Source: Sphingomonas faeni
GTDB taxonomy: Bacteria > Pseudomonadota > Alphaproteobacteria > Sphingomonadales > Sphingomonadaceae
Direction of reading: 5' to 3'
Assembly: GCF_003053745.1 (NCBI RefSeq)
Contig: NZ_QAYE01000012.1
Coordinates: forward strand, 1-54,927
Length of the DNA stretch: 54,927 nucleotides
Made by a program: the position numbers and the translations under genes. Below, one piece after another: positions 17,853 to 27,075 of this stretch (its first letter is position 1; every line of letters starts with the position of its first letter). The notes under the pieces were generated by a model. It saw only the letters and a list, made by a program, of their open reading frames with translations, was not told where the DNA came from and made no database searches.

Positions 17853-18537
17853 CCGATCTTCTCCTCGCCTCCCGGCTTTGCCGATTTATTCAGTTATTCT
17901 GATATTGAAGTTTTGGAAGCAGTGCGACCGCATCTCGGCCTGTCGATCAACCGGTCGTGGGCCATGATCACGAAATGGAACCGGTTTTCCTGGTCGGCGA
18001 TGCTATTGGACCGGTCCCTGAACACTGGCGATGACCTATGGCTACATTCCCGCGGATCATCATTCGTGTGAAGTAATTGATTGCCAGAGCATTCATTCAG
18101 CAAACAGCCGCGTTTATTGAACGCTTCCAACCGATCGATATACAAAGTTACAAGCTTAAACTGAGGTTTTTTGATGTCATCGCCAATCGTCGGCCATGTA
18201 TTTGGCAATCTATCTATCGACAACAGGCAAGCATGGTTCCGGCATATACCCAGACGTCCTCCGGTATAAGCCGATGTCTAACCTCGAACGTCGGCGTATG
18301 CTTACTATGTTCCGTCGGGGGGGGGTAACGACGTTCCGAAGCAGACGCCGGCGCCTTGCACCCGTGCGCAACTCGAGCAGGTGCTTATAGCTTGAGCAAC
18401 GGCGCCATTGCCATGTTGCTGACGACGGGGAGGGCAGGATCACCCGCATTCGACCTGTTGTTGCGTCGACGACGCGAGCACGAGCTCGGTGGATAGGCCC
18501 AAGCGTAAACAGAATTGACGGAGCTAAGCTCTATAAA

Positions 18538-18597
18538 AGGTTATGAAATTTGATAACCTCCCGTCATCCTGGTGTCATCTTTCTCCTAGATGACGGG
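18538..18597 (+). promoter_or_regulatory. Leader hairpins upstream of RTX nuclease gene
   Basis: The first hairpin is AGGTTAT (18538-18544) with ATAACCT (18553-18559). Directly after it, ATGACGGG (18590-18597) can pair with CCCGTCAT (18560-18567), or AGATGAC (18588-18594) can pair with GTCATCT (18574-18580). The last two are mutually exclusive, as in an attenuator or a protein-gated leader. They lie 49-108 bp upstream of the start codon. Function is inferred from pairing alone. Confidence 0.45.
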
Positions 18598-18645
18598 ATC
18601 AACGGCGCCACCTCTCAAATGGCGCATTCATAAAATGGGGTAGAG

Positions 18646-21600
18646 ATGACTGCGTTCACCGATAGCGAGCACGCCAGCACGATAACCAACGCAGTTGCAC
18701 CACAGGGACCGCAGCTTCTCTACTCAACGAACTTTGATGGGTTCACCGCGACCGGTTTCGCGCCCGGCGCAACCAGCGGCCGACTGAACTCAAACGTGTT
18801 CCGTATCCTGGGGCTGAGCGACCTCGCCGCTCCAGCCTATGGCTTCACTTCTCCCGCGGCTGGAGCCCCGGCGAACGACTTTGGCCGCGGCGTGATCCTC
18901 GGCTCGGCAGACCCGACTAGCGGAGGCGTATATTCCCCATCGGCCAACGCAGCGCTGGTAGTTCAGCCAACTGGCAGCGACTTTGTTGAAGGCAACGGCG
19001 CGATCGAAGCCCGCATCCAGAACACGACCGGCTTCACTGCCACGAGCTTCGAAGTAGCCTTCGATTGGGCTTACCGGAACAGCGGTGGGCGGGCCAACGG
19101 CCTACAGCTGTCCTATTCGTCCGATGGTGTCAGCTTTACGCCGGTTTCATCCACTGCCTTCACGACGCCCGGTGCCGCTGATACCACGGTGGCCGCTAGC
19201 TTCACCAACGTCGCGGCTATGGTGTCGATCAGCGACGTGGTGGTAGCCGACAGCGGCTACCTATATTTGCGTTGGGGGCACACCGGCTCATCTGGCAGCG
19301 GCAATCGTGATGAGATCGGCATTGATAACCTCAATGTGCGCGCGGGTGTCACCGATGCCCCGACCCTTACCTTTTCGGATGTTACGATCGAAGAGGGGAA
19401 TAGCGGAACGCGTTTTGCGGCTTTGACACTGACGCGCACTGACACCGAGGGAACGGCGACTGTTAATTACACAACGGCTAACGGGACTGCGCTTGTAAAT
19501 AGCGATTACCGCATGGACTCCGGGGTCGTGACCTTCAATCCTGGTGTCGCCACCGTGACGATACAGCTCGCAATCCTGAGTGACACGCGCAACGAGCCGA
19601 ACGAATCCTTCTTCGTCAACTTTTCCAGTCCGCAGGGCTTTCTGCTTCCCGACAATCAGGCGCGGGTGACGATCACCAACGACGACACCGGGCCGGTGGC
19701 GATCTATGACATCCAGGGCCTCGGTCACCGGTCCGCCTACGAGGGTTTGACGGTCCAAACCTCGGGCGTCGTTACGGCGTTGCGAACGACTGGCTCAGAC
19801 CGCGGCTACTATCTTCAGGATGCGACCGGCGATGGCGATAGCCGTACCTCCGATGCGATCTTCGTGTCGACCGGCAGTGTTTCGCCCACAGTTGCGGTGG
19901 GCAACGCCATCACTCTGACGGGGAATGTTACCGAATACACGGCCAACGCTGCCAACCTTACGATCACCCGCCTAACCGGCACCACGGGCGTCACCGTCAC
20001 CACCGCCGCGGCAGCGCTCCCGGCAGCGACACTGATCTCAACAGAGGCGGGTGGTTATGCTCCGCCAACGCAGATCATCGACGACGATCGCCTGCAGAGC
20101 TACGAACCCGCGACCGACGGGATCGATTATTATGAGTCGCTCGAAGGTATGATGGTTTCGGTGCGCGCCCCCCTGGTGGTGTCGGCGACGGACACCGTTG
20201 GCCAGACTTACGTTGTGGCCAACCAGGGTATTGGCGCGACGGGCGTCAATGAGCGGTTCGGCATTACGATCTCGGCTGGCGACAACGCGCCGGAGAAGAT
20301 CAAGATTTACGCGCCGGGTGGTGGCACGTTCGATCAGGGCGACGTCCTTGGCGATGTCACGGGGATCCTCACGTATTTCGGCAACACTGGCGGCACTAGC
20401 GCGAGCTATGAGCTGGACCCAATCGGGGGGCTCACCGTTACCAACGACCGGCCAGCGCCAAGTCGCGAGACTAGCACGATCCTTGGCGACACCGATCATA
20501 TGACGATCGCGAGCTTCAACGTCGAGAACGCCGACCCGGGCGACGGAGCGCAGAAGTTTCAGCTGATCGCGACCGAGGTAACGCAGGCACTGCGCAACCC
20601 GGACGTGATCGGCCTTCAGGAGATACAGGACGCGGATGGCGCGGGGACCGGCACGGACCTGTCGGGAACGGCGACCGCCCAGTCGATTATTGATGCGATC
20701 GTCGCAGCAGGCGGCCCCCGCTACCGTTATACCGAAGTGGAGCCGTCCGGGCCTAACACGACGGGCGGCGAACCGGGCGGCAACATCCGCAACGGCTATC
20801 TGTACAATCCTGACCGGGTCAGCCTGGTAGACGGCAGTGTCCGGCTAATTGAGGATCAGGCGTTCACCGGCAGCCGGCGACCGCTGGTCGCCACGTTTGG
20901 CTTCAATGGCGAGGAGGTCACGGTGGTCAACGCCCACAGCACGTCGCGAGGTGGGTCGGACACGCTGTTTGGAGCTAATCAGCCCCCCGCCCAAGCTGGC
21001 GACGGCTCGCGTACAGCGCAAGCTAATGCGATTAAGAGTTACATCGACACGCTTCAGGCTGCAAATGTGAACGTGCATGTGGCGACGCTCGGCGACTTCA
21101 ACGGTTACTATTATGAGACTGCGCTATCGCGACTGACCGATGATGGCAGGTTGACCAATCTGTACACTCTGCTGCCCGTCGAAGAGCGCTACTCCTATCT
21201 ATTCGAAGGTTATCTACAGGCTTTTGACAACATTATCGTCTCGAACAACCTGCTTGATGGCGCTGCATTCGACGTGGTGCACTACAACGCTGAGCAGCCC
21301 GATAGCAGTCGCATCACCGACCATGATCAAGCACTGGCCAAACTTTACATTCCACGAGCGAACACGGCGCCTACCAATCTGACGATCAGTGCCAGCAGCG
21401 TGGCCGAAAACTTGGCGGCAGGCACGGTGGTCGGCAACGTTACTGGCCAGGACGCCGAAGGTGGCGCTCTTACCTACAGCTTGCTCGACGATGCGGGCGG
21501 GCGCTTTGCGATCAACGGAACGACTGGGGAAGTTACCACCCGGACCCTACTCGATTACGAGGCAACGCCAACGGTCGCGGTCACGGCGCGAGCCACGGAC

Positions 21601-22989
21601 GCAGGCGGACTTTTCCGCGATCAACAGTTTACCGTTACCGTCACCGACGTAAATCCAGAGATGGTCGTCGGTACTGACGCCAATGAAACAGTCATCGGCG
21701 GAGCAGGCGATGACGTGTTTTCGATGGGCGGCGGCAACGATCAATTGTTCGGCAGAGCGGGCATGGACCAGCTGTTCGGGGGTGCCGGAGACGACCTGCT
21801 CGACGGTGGTCTTGGTCCCGACATCATGGACGGTGGGGCCGGAAACGACCTCTATATCGTCGACAATGCGGGTGATCAGATCGTCGAGGCTGATGGCAAT
21901 GGCATTGATTCGGTCGAGGCAAGTATCAGCTACGTGCTAGGGGCCAACTTGGAAAACCTAACGCTGATCGGCACTGCCGCGATTGATGGAATTGGTAACA
22001 ACGGCAATAATTACATCCTAGGCAATGTCGGACGTAATTTGCTTGGGGGCGGTGCGGGTGACGACATTATCGCCACGGTAGCCGGAATTTCCGCAATCAA
22101 GCCGGACGCTGGCTTCGATCGCGTCGACGGCGGTGCAGGCACCGACACGCTTATGCTTGGTGGATACCAATCCGATTATCACCTGCTCAGTGCCGGAGAG
22201 CGCACATTCCTAATAACAGCGCGGGGTGCGACGGAGGTCACTGGTGTCGAGCGAGGCAATTTCAGTGATACAGCAGCGCAACCTTGGTCGACTGTTACTT
22301 CTAGCACTGCCAGCTTTGATGCGTTGAGCTACATCGCCGGCTACAGCGATTTACGCGCTGTCTACGGGACCGATGCCGCTGCCGGGGCAAGTCACTTCCT
22401 TCGGTTCGGCTTTGACGAAGGTCGATCACTGTCGTTCAACGCGCTCGACTATATCGCTTCGTACAGTGACCTGCGGGCGACCTACGGCATCGATGGAAGC
22501 GCTGGTGCAAGTCACATGATCCGGTTCGGTGCCAACGAGGGCCGCAGCGTCACCTTCGACGGCTGGGCGTATCTCGCGTCCTACGACGATCTCATCCGGA
22601 CGTATGGCCCGAACGAGGCGTCGGCGGCCCAGCATTTCATCAGGTTTGGTGCCGGCGAGAACCGGGCGACCACCTTTGATGCGGCCGCGTATGCGGCAGC
22701 CAACCCTGATCTGGCCGCAGCATTCGGCACCGATCGGGAGGCCCTGGCTCGCCATTACGTTATGTACGGCTACGCAGAGGGGCGAGCGCTCGATGCCGGG
22801 ACATCCGCGCCAGCGATGGCTGCTCTTGCAGCAGATCCGGTAGAAGTGGCAGCGCCAGCACCTTCCCTTGCGGCTGCTTTTGTCAGCGACACCCCGGGCC
22901 ATGGCGACGCCGTCCGGTTCACCGGTGAAGCCTGGCTCGGGATGTCCGAGGTCAATCACGTCGCGGCAGACAACTACGTCATCGCATAA
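18646..22989 (+). CDS. Secreted RTX multidomain nuclease (ExeM/NucH-like)
   Basis: A 1447-residue protein with no N-terminal signal peptide, consistent with type I secretion through a C-terminal signal. Order of parts: a beta-sandwich N-terminal region (1-235), a Calx-beta domain (about 237-348), an OB-fold-like region (350-600) and an endonuclease/exonuclease/phosphatase domain. The last has ASFNVEN (N625), LQEIQD (E659), GDFNG (D817, N819) and TDHD (D892, H893). Then follow a cadherin-like domain (906-1005), RTX calcium-binding nonapeptides (GGAGDD, from about 1010) and four 40-residue repeats (1223-1382). The nuclease residues are all present, so it is probably an extracellular DNase or phosphodiesterase. 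The RTX tail is shared with the protease at the right edge. Confidence 0.87.
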   Translation: MTAFTDSEHASTITNAVAPQGPQLLYSTNFDGFTATGFAPGATSGRLNSNVFRILGLSDLAAPAYGFTSPAAGAPANDFGRGVILGSADPTSGGVYSPSANAALVVQPTGSDFVEGNGAIEARIQNTTGFTATSFEVAFDWAYRNSGGRANGLQLSYSSDGVSFTPVSSTAFTTPGAADTTVAASFTNVAAMVSISDVVVADSGYLYLRWGHTGSSGSGNRDEIGIDNLNVRAGVTDAPTLTFSDVTIEEGNSGTRFAALTLTRTDTEGTATVNYTTANGTALVNSDYRMDSGVVTFNPGVATVTIQLAILSDTRNEPNESFFVNFSSPQGFLLPDNQARVTITNDDTGPVAIYDIQGLGHRSAYEGLTVQTSGVVTALRTTGSDRGYYLQDATGDGDSRTSDAIFVSTGSVSPTVAVGNAITLTGNVTEYTANAANLTITRLTGTTGVTVTTAAAALPAATLISTEAGGYAPPTQIIDDDRLQSYEPATDGIDYYESLEGMMVSVRAPLVVSATDTVGQTYVVANQGIGATGVNERFGITISAGDNAPEKIKIYAPGGGTFDQGDVLGDVTGILTYFGNTGGTSASYELDPIGGLTVTNDRPAPSRETSTILGDTDHMTIASFNVENADPGDGAQKFQLIATEVTQALRNPDVIGLQEIQDADGAGTGTDLSGTATAQSIIDAIVAAGGPRYRYTEVEPSGPNTTGGEPGGNIRNGYLYNPDRVSLVDGSVRLIEDQAFTGSRRPLVATFGFNGEEVTVVNAHSTSRGGSDTLFGANQPPAQAGDGSRTAQANAIKSYIDTLQAANVNVHVATLGDFNGYYYETALSRLTDDGRLTNLYTLLPVEERYSYLFEGYLQAFDNIIVSNNLLDGAAFDVVHYNAEQPDSSRITDHDQALAKLYIPRANTAPTNLTISASSVAENLAAGTVVGNVTGQDAEGGALTYSLLDDAGGRFAINGTTGEVTTRTLLDYEATPTVAVTARATDAGGLFRDQQFTVTVTDVNPEMVVGTDANETVIGGAGDDVFSMGGGNDQLFGRAGMDQLFGGAGDDLLDGGLGPDIMDGGAGNDLYIVDNAGDQIVEADGNGIDSVEASISYVLGANLENLTLIGTAAIDGIGNNGNNYILGNVGRNLLGGGAGDDIIATVAGISAIKPDAGFDRVDGGAGTDTLMLGGYQSDYHLLSAGERTFLITARGATEVTGVERGNFSDTAAQPWSTVTSSTASFDALSYIAGYSDLRAVYGTDAAAGASHFLRFGFDEGRSLSFNALDYIASYSDLRATYGIDGSAGASHMIRFGANEGRSVTFDGWAYLASYDDLIRTYGPNEASAAQHFIRFGAGENRATTFDAAAYAAANPDLAAAFGTDREALARHYVMYGYAEGRALDAGTSAPAMAALAADPVEVAAPAPSLAAAFVSDTPGHGDAVRFTGEAWLGMSEVNHVAADNYVIA
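21760..22149 (+). repeat. RTX tail module shared with the M10 protease
   Basis: This part encodes MDQLFGGAGDDLLDGGLG, then YIVDNAGDQI, NYILGN and IKPDAGFDRVDGG. The same order of motifs with strong similarity occurs at 54548-54927 in the other large secreted protein, in the same frame relationship. It marks a common C-terminal module. Confidence 0.8.
22312..22791 (+). repeat. Four 120-bp tandem units encoding 40-residue repeats
   Basis: Units start at 22312, 22432, 22552 and 22672, each exactly 120 bp. The consensus is a start (S/T)F-(D/N), then YIASYSDLRATYG, then ASHFIRFGANEGRS. DNA identity is much lower than protein similarity, so the repeats are old. They lie near the C-terminus after the RTX block and before the final tail. 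Confidence 0.85.
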
Positions 22990-23443
22990 TTTTGCGGCAT
23001 ATCCCACGGACCATCGGTGATGTTCGGTGGGATAGTAGCCGTTTGCAGAGGCAGCACTGGCCGTGACCGCCACACATGGAGCCTTGGGATTCTGGTCGTT
23101 ATAAACTGGTGCGCCGAACTTCTGCCCCGGCGTCCCCCCGCAACTTTGACAATCGTCAAAGCGCCTCATTACTCGCAATGACTTCCTCGTTTCGGGCCCT
23201 GTCGGCCACACCAATTTTTCCTTGCATGACGATCCCGACGTAATCACCCCACTGTCGGGACTTGTGTCTCTCGCCAGAAAGTAGGGTCCGATCAAGCCAC
23301 CTAAACACCGGCCTTTTCAGTTGGTCGCACGTAGGCCTTTGCCGCTTCGTTCCGCCAACCGGCTGAACGGTTGTGCGGTATTATGTCGCTTGAGCAACGC
23401 CGCTACCGCGGAGGGAACTTGCGCCGTAGAAGGCAGGTGGTGG
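22990..23443. other. Intergenic region after RTX nuclease
   Basis: About 450 bp between convergent genes. A 7-bp stem CTTTGAC/GTCAAAG with loop AATC lies at 23144-23161 and may be part of a terminator, but no T tract follows. A minus-strand frame here encodes a Cys-containing stretch (DDCQSCGG) running into the antisense of the RTX gene. I do not recognise it and do not call it. Confidence 0.4.
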
Positions 23444-23752
23444 TCACTTCAACTGATCGAGTAGATCTTGCGCAAAGGGCTGATCAGCTTCCGGGATCGC
23501 CGAACGCAATGCGGCGCCGATCACCCAAACTGCGTTACCTTCGTTGGCTGGATCGGCTTTGAGCTTCCGACGTCTTAGCCCCAACGTGTTTGCGCGGGTA
23601 GTAACTCCGGGCACTGAACGGCCGAAGAAAACTGCAAGTCTCTCGACGGACTCGCCGGCCATATAACGGCGGGCAAGCTCTGCGTCTTGCAAGGAGCTCC
23701 AAACATTTTTTGGCACAGGGCTTGTATCTATCCGCTCCGTGAAATTTGCCAC
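23444..23752 (-). CDS. Small protein with GcrA/SANT-like helix-turn-helix
   Basis: A 102-residue protein. Residues 18-62 (from VWSSLQDAELARRY through VERLAVFFGRSVPGV to ANTLGLRRRK) have the pattern of a GcrA/SANT-type helix-turn-helix: an initial Trp, an acidic first helix, a second helix and a recognition helix ending TLGLRRRK. The remainder is short and ends DLLDQLK. It could be a small DNA-binding regulator. No operon partner is evident. Confidence that it is coding is moderate, based on the motif and on the lack of a better frame. Confidence 0.55.
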   Translation of the reverse strand: MANFTERIDTSPVPKNVWSSLQDAELARRYMAGESVERLAVFFGRSVPGVTTRANTLGLRRRKLKADPANEGNAVWVIGAALRSAIPEADQPFAQDLLDQLK

Positions 23753-24027
23753 TGCTCTTATTTACAGAAGCAACATTTGTTTCTGAGTGCTCAATCGCTG
23801 ACCCGCGCACTATTCATGCCATTAGCATTTTAATGTTTCGAAGAGCCGTCGGCTCGCTTCCGCTTTCCGGTCCGTTCAGCATCTTAGTCTGTAGCTGGGT
23901 ATCCACCCGCGGAAGAGCCTTCGACGGCCGAGCTCTCGCTGTACTCGGAGGAGCAGCAGACAGCGAGCGTGATGAATGTCGCGGCAGGCAAAGCCCTGTT
24001 CCGCTTACCACGACGCTGCGTGATCGG

Positions 24028-24495
24028 TCAGTCAGTCTCGCTGGTGCCGCTCCCATCGTCGGTCGACTTCCACTTTTCCTCGCCAACCTTGTCATCGTCG
24101 CCTTTAATCGCCTGCTCATAGGCAGCGCTTTCAAGCGCCTGCCCCGACCGGATCGAGATAATTGAAGCGGTCCCCGTTCTGGACGGCAACAAGCCAGCAT
24201 TCCCAGGAGCGGCGATGCAATACATCTCAGTCCGCACACCTATCTCGCGCGGCATCTGCGCCCCACCGGCTTTGAGGAACACGCTCCGGTCACTGATCGC
24301 CGTCGTCGCGTTGACGACGGCCGCAGCCGTCTCCTGGTGCAGGTCTCGATGCAGTGGCGAAAGCTGGCGATCGGGCGATCGGGCGATCGCGCCGGCCTGC
24401 AGTTCCGGATTGATAGCCTCTGCGTCGCCTAAAAACCACGCAACGTAATAGTTTGCATACTTTGGCGATACACCGACGGCGTATCGAGTTACCAC
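24028..24495 (-). CDS. Hypothetical protein, uncertain
   Basis: A 155-residue frame beginning with GTG. Amino-acid composition is protein-like in the second half (MPREIGVRTEMYCIAAPG, then a Lys/Asp/Glu-rich tail). I see no signal peptide, membrane segment or known motif, and no family. It is the most plausible frame between 23.75 and 24.5 kb, but overlapping frames on both strands are also long, so it may be spurious or a decayed gene. Confidence 0.3.
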   Translation of the reverse strand: MVTRYAVGVSPKYANYYVAWFLGDAEAINPELQAGAIARSPDRQLSPLHRDLHQETAAAVVNATTAISDRSVFLKAGGAQMPREIGVRTEMYCIAAPGNAGLLPSRTGTASIISIRSGQALESAAYEQAIKGDDDKVGEEKWKSTDDGSGTSETD

Positions 24496-24565
24496 TCACC
24501 CATACGCTGCGAAAGGTTAGACTGGAACGTCACATCCCAGTAGGGACACGCAGAATATCAAGCAA

Positions 24566-24949
24566 TTAGCGAGAGCGACTCCCGGCCGTTCGCGCCTGAT
24601 CACCAGCAACTGCGAACGGCGAGACGGTATTCGCCTGTGGGTCGTAATAGCGATCGATCCGGTTACGAATACGGGTCTCAGCGCGGTTCTGCACTCGTCC
24701 GCCAATTCGCGCCATCGGAGCAATACCTGCCTCCTGGCCGAGCTCGTCGCGACTCTGCCGTCGACCGGCTTGTCCAGCCGTGGAAGTAGCCGTCTGGCCA
24801 GGAAGTGTCTCGGGTGTAAGTGCGACGGGCGCTCGCGGCACCTCGGTTTGGTCACCGGACGACCCAGACGACGAGCGCAAGTCCTGCGCTTCCACAGTCT
24901 GCGTTACAACCATTGCAAGCACCGTGACTAGTAACCGGAAACGCATCAT
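24566..24949 (-). CDS. Hypothetical secreted protein
   Basis: A 127-residue protein with a clear signal peptide (MMRFRLLVTVLAMVVTQTVEA, cleaved before QDLRSS). It is followed by a low-complexity Ser/Thr/Pro region and a C-terminal basic helix (IGGRVQNRAETRIRNRIDR) leading to YYDPQANTVSPF. It lies just downstream of the membrane nucleotide-sugar dehydratase gene on the same strand, 69 bp away, so it may be the last gene of that transcript. The protein is probably periplasmic. No function is known to me. Confidence 0.6.
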   Translation of the reverse strand: MMRFRLLVTVLAMVVTQTVEAQDLRSSSGSSGDQTEVPRAPVALTPETLPGQTATSTAGQAGRRQSRDELGQEAGIAPMARIGGRVQNRAETRIRNRIDRYYDPQANTVSPFAVAGDQARTAGSRSR

Positions 24950-25018
24950 TGTCCTTACATATATATTGACGGACGCAGGATCAGCAATAATTTTAGAAAA
25001 TTAGCCAAACGTGAGCAG

Positions 25019-26974
25019 TCACTCCGCCGCAAGTAAACGTTGACTTTGCATCTCGCTGTATACATAGTCGACGACTTCGGAATTTGGACTGAATTCCTTG
25101 ACCGTCTCACGCAAAATTTCTCGGACACGGTCAGGCTGCCGGTTCGCGACCGCCACTCGCAGTTTATCCAACTGCATACGCAATTCGGTGGGCGGCAAGA
25201 AACCCTCCACGGCCTTGCGGATACGCGGATGACTGGTAACCAGTGGGGCATCCTCGATCAGCAACTCCTCATACAGCTTTTCACCGGGCCGTAGCCCAAC
25301 GAAGCGCAACTCGATGTCGCCGAATGGATTGTTATGATCCCGTACGCTCAACCCCGACAATTCAATCATGTTGCGCGCTAAATCCACAATTCGCACGGGC
25401 TCGCCCATATCGAGAACAAATACGTCACCGCCGGTTGCCATCGCGCCAGCCTGAATGACGAGCGCCGCGGCCTCGGGTATCGTCATGAAGAACCGCGTAA
25501 TACGTTCATCCGTGATGGTTACCGGACCTCCGGTCACGATCTGCTGCCGAAACAGGGGCACAACCGATCCCGACGAACCTAACACATTGCCGAACCGTAC
25601 CATTGACAGGCAGGTGGCGTTGTCTTCCTGCGCCAGTGCTTGCAGCACCATCTCTGCAAGGCGCTTGGTCGCGCCCATGATATTGGTAGGCCGAACCGCT
25701 TTGTCTGTGCTGACAAGGACAAAATGCGGGATACGGTGGCGCACACATTGCTCTGCGACATTCATTGTCCCGAACACATTGTTCGCCACACCTTGGACCG
25801 GATTATGCTCTACTAGCGGTACATGCTTGTAAGCTGCTGCATGGTACACGTGCGTAGGTCGCCAGCACGCAAGTATTTCTCCAACACGGTGTTCATCTTG
25901 CACCGATCCCAACAGGGGAACGAGGTCGGTCGATGAGCCGGCATCTTGCATTTTTGGCGACGACAGCGCGAGCTCAAGCTCGCGGTGAATCGCGTACAGA
26001 GCAAACTCATTGCTATCCAGAAGCAACAGCTTGCTCGGCCGGGTTGCAATGATCTGGCGACAAATTTCGGAACCGATCGAACCGCCCGCTCCGGTTACAA
26101 GGATAGTTTGTTCCGTCAGATGCTGACGCATAACGCTGGTGGCAGGTACAACCACGTCACGGCCCAGCAGATCGTTCACGTCCAAATTGGTGATGCTGCC
26201 ATTCGGCAGGTCGCTTAACGCGAGTTCAATGATATCGGGGAGTGTCCGCACCCTGACATGGAGCGAGCGCAGGACGGAAAGAACCGCATTGCGGCGCTGC
26301 TGCGTGGCAGACGGGATAGCGAGAAGGACCTCGTCTATCATCAGCTTGTTGGCCAGCTCGACAACCTTGTCTGGCGCATAGATGCGGATTCCGTTGACAG
26401 ATGCCCCTTGAAGCTCCCGGCTATCGTCGAGAAATCCCGCGACTTTCATTTCTCGACGACTGGCGATGGCTGCAGCGAGCTGACGCCCGGACACGCCCGC
26501 GCCGTAGATCAGGACCCGCGGCAGCACACGCACACCGTCACCGCGATCGATCAATTCGCGCAACAAATAGCGCGCGCCGATGCGCGCAAGAACCATGAAT
26601 ACGAATAGCAATATGGGCTGCAGCGTACCGATAGTACGTGGCACCCCCGGCACGCTCCAAGCGGTAAATACCGTGAAATATGCCACGGCATAGACAAGCG
26701 ACGCAAGCAGGATCTGATTGAACCCCGAACTCTCCGCGTGGCGGAATACCGGCCGATATATCCCTAGAACTGTGAATATCGGTAAGGCCAGTACCAGTGA
26801 ACCAATGACAGGCCATGCTGCCGGACCATAAAGCGGGGTCCACTCGCTCAACCGCAGGAAATAGGCGACCCAGACGGCGAGCACGCACAGGCTCGCATCG
26901 ATCGAGAGAATGATCGTACGCTTGGCCCACCGGGGAAGGCCAATCAAAATCTGCGATACGTTAACCAGTCGCAT
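25019..26974 (-). CDS. Membrane nucleotide-sugar 4,6-dehydratase (WbpM/CapD/FlaA1-like)
   Basis: A 651-residue protein with the full WbpM/PglF-type architecture. It has four N-terminal membrane segments (about residues 20-40, 53-72, 88-108, 118-136), a CoA-binding-like Rossmann domain (IYGAGVSGRQ at 156-165) and a catalytic SDR domain starting ILVTGAGGSIGSE (291-303). Downstream are YHAAAYKHVPLVEHNP, LVSTDKAVRPTNIMGATKR and the C-terminal LRPGEKLYEELL. Such enzymes convert UDP-GlcNAc to the 4-keto-6-deoxy sugar at the inner membrane. It is divergent from the small phosphoglycosyl transferase gene across about 100 bp. The exact nucleotide sugar is inferred. Confidence 0.92.
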   Translation of the reverse strand: MRLVNVSQILIGLPRWAKRTIILSIDASLCVLAVWVAYFLRLSEWTPLYGPAAWPVIGSLVLALPIFTVLGIYRPVFRHAESSGFNQILLASLVYAVAYFTVFTAWSVPGVPRTIGTLQPILLFVFMVLARIGARYLLRELIDRGDGVRVLPRVLIYGAGVSGRQLAAAIASRREMKVAGFLDDSRELQGASVNGIRIYAPDKVVELANKLMIDEVLLAIPSATQQRRNAVLSVLRSLHVRVRTLPDIIELALSDLPNGSITNLDVNDLLGRDVVVPATSVMRQHLTEQTILVTGAGGSIGSEICRQIIATRPSKLLLLDSNEFALYAIHRELELALSSPKMQDAGSSTDLVPLLGSVQDEHRVGEILACWRPTHVYHAAAYKHVPLVEHNPVQGVANNVFGTMNVAEQCVRHRIPHFVLVSTDKAVRPTNIMGATKRLAEMVLQALAQEDNATCLSMVRFGNVLGSSGSVVPLFRQQIVTGGPVTITDERITRFFMTIPEAAALVIQAGAMATGGDVFVLDMGEPVRIVDLARNMIELSGLSVRDHNNPFGDIELRFVGLRPGEKLYEELLIEDAPLVTSHPRIRKAVEGFLPPTELRMQLDKLRVAVANRQPDRVREILRETVKEFSPNSEVVDYVYSEMQSQRLLAAE

Positions 26975-27075
26975 GTAAACGAAGGTCTTTCTTTTGAACT
27001 GGAATATTGCGATGGTGCCTGTACCGTCCGCAGCGTCGCTTGACCAGCCAGAGGCTTTCCCGGTACGGACGCGCC

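Larger units (their letters stand above)
17744..18645. other. Long intergenic region, 900 bp
   Basis: No credible gene is visible between the recombinase (leftward) and the RTX nuclease gene (rightward). A 110-residue minus-strand frame (17894-18223) has no start context or motif. Structures present are the GGTTAT array at 17820-17852 and the hairpins at 18538-18597. The middle part (about 17870-18250) is less GC-rich than the flanking genes. Confidence 0.5.

Noticed and set aside
17894..18223. Minus-strand frame of 110 codons in the intergenic region
   Set aside because: No ribosome site, no motif and atypical composition. I could not relate it to a transposase fragment.
18515..18537. TTGACG ... 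TATAAA as a sigma-70 promoter for the RTX nuclease
   Set aside because: The spacer is only 11 bp, too short for a normal promoter; the match may be accidental.
22426..23295. Minus-strand frame overlapping the end of the RTX nuclease, with DDCQSCGG
   Set aside because: More than half of it is antisense to a certain gene; the remaining part has no family I recognise.
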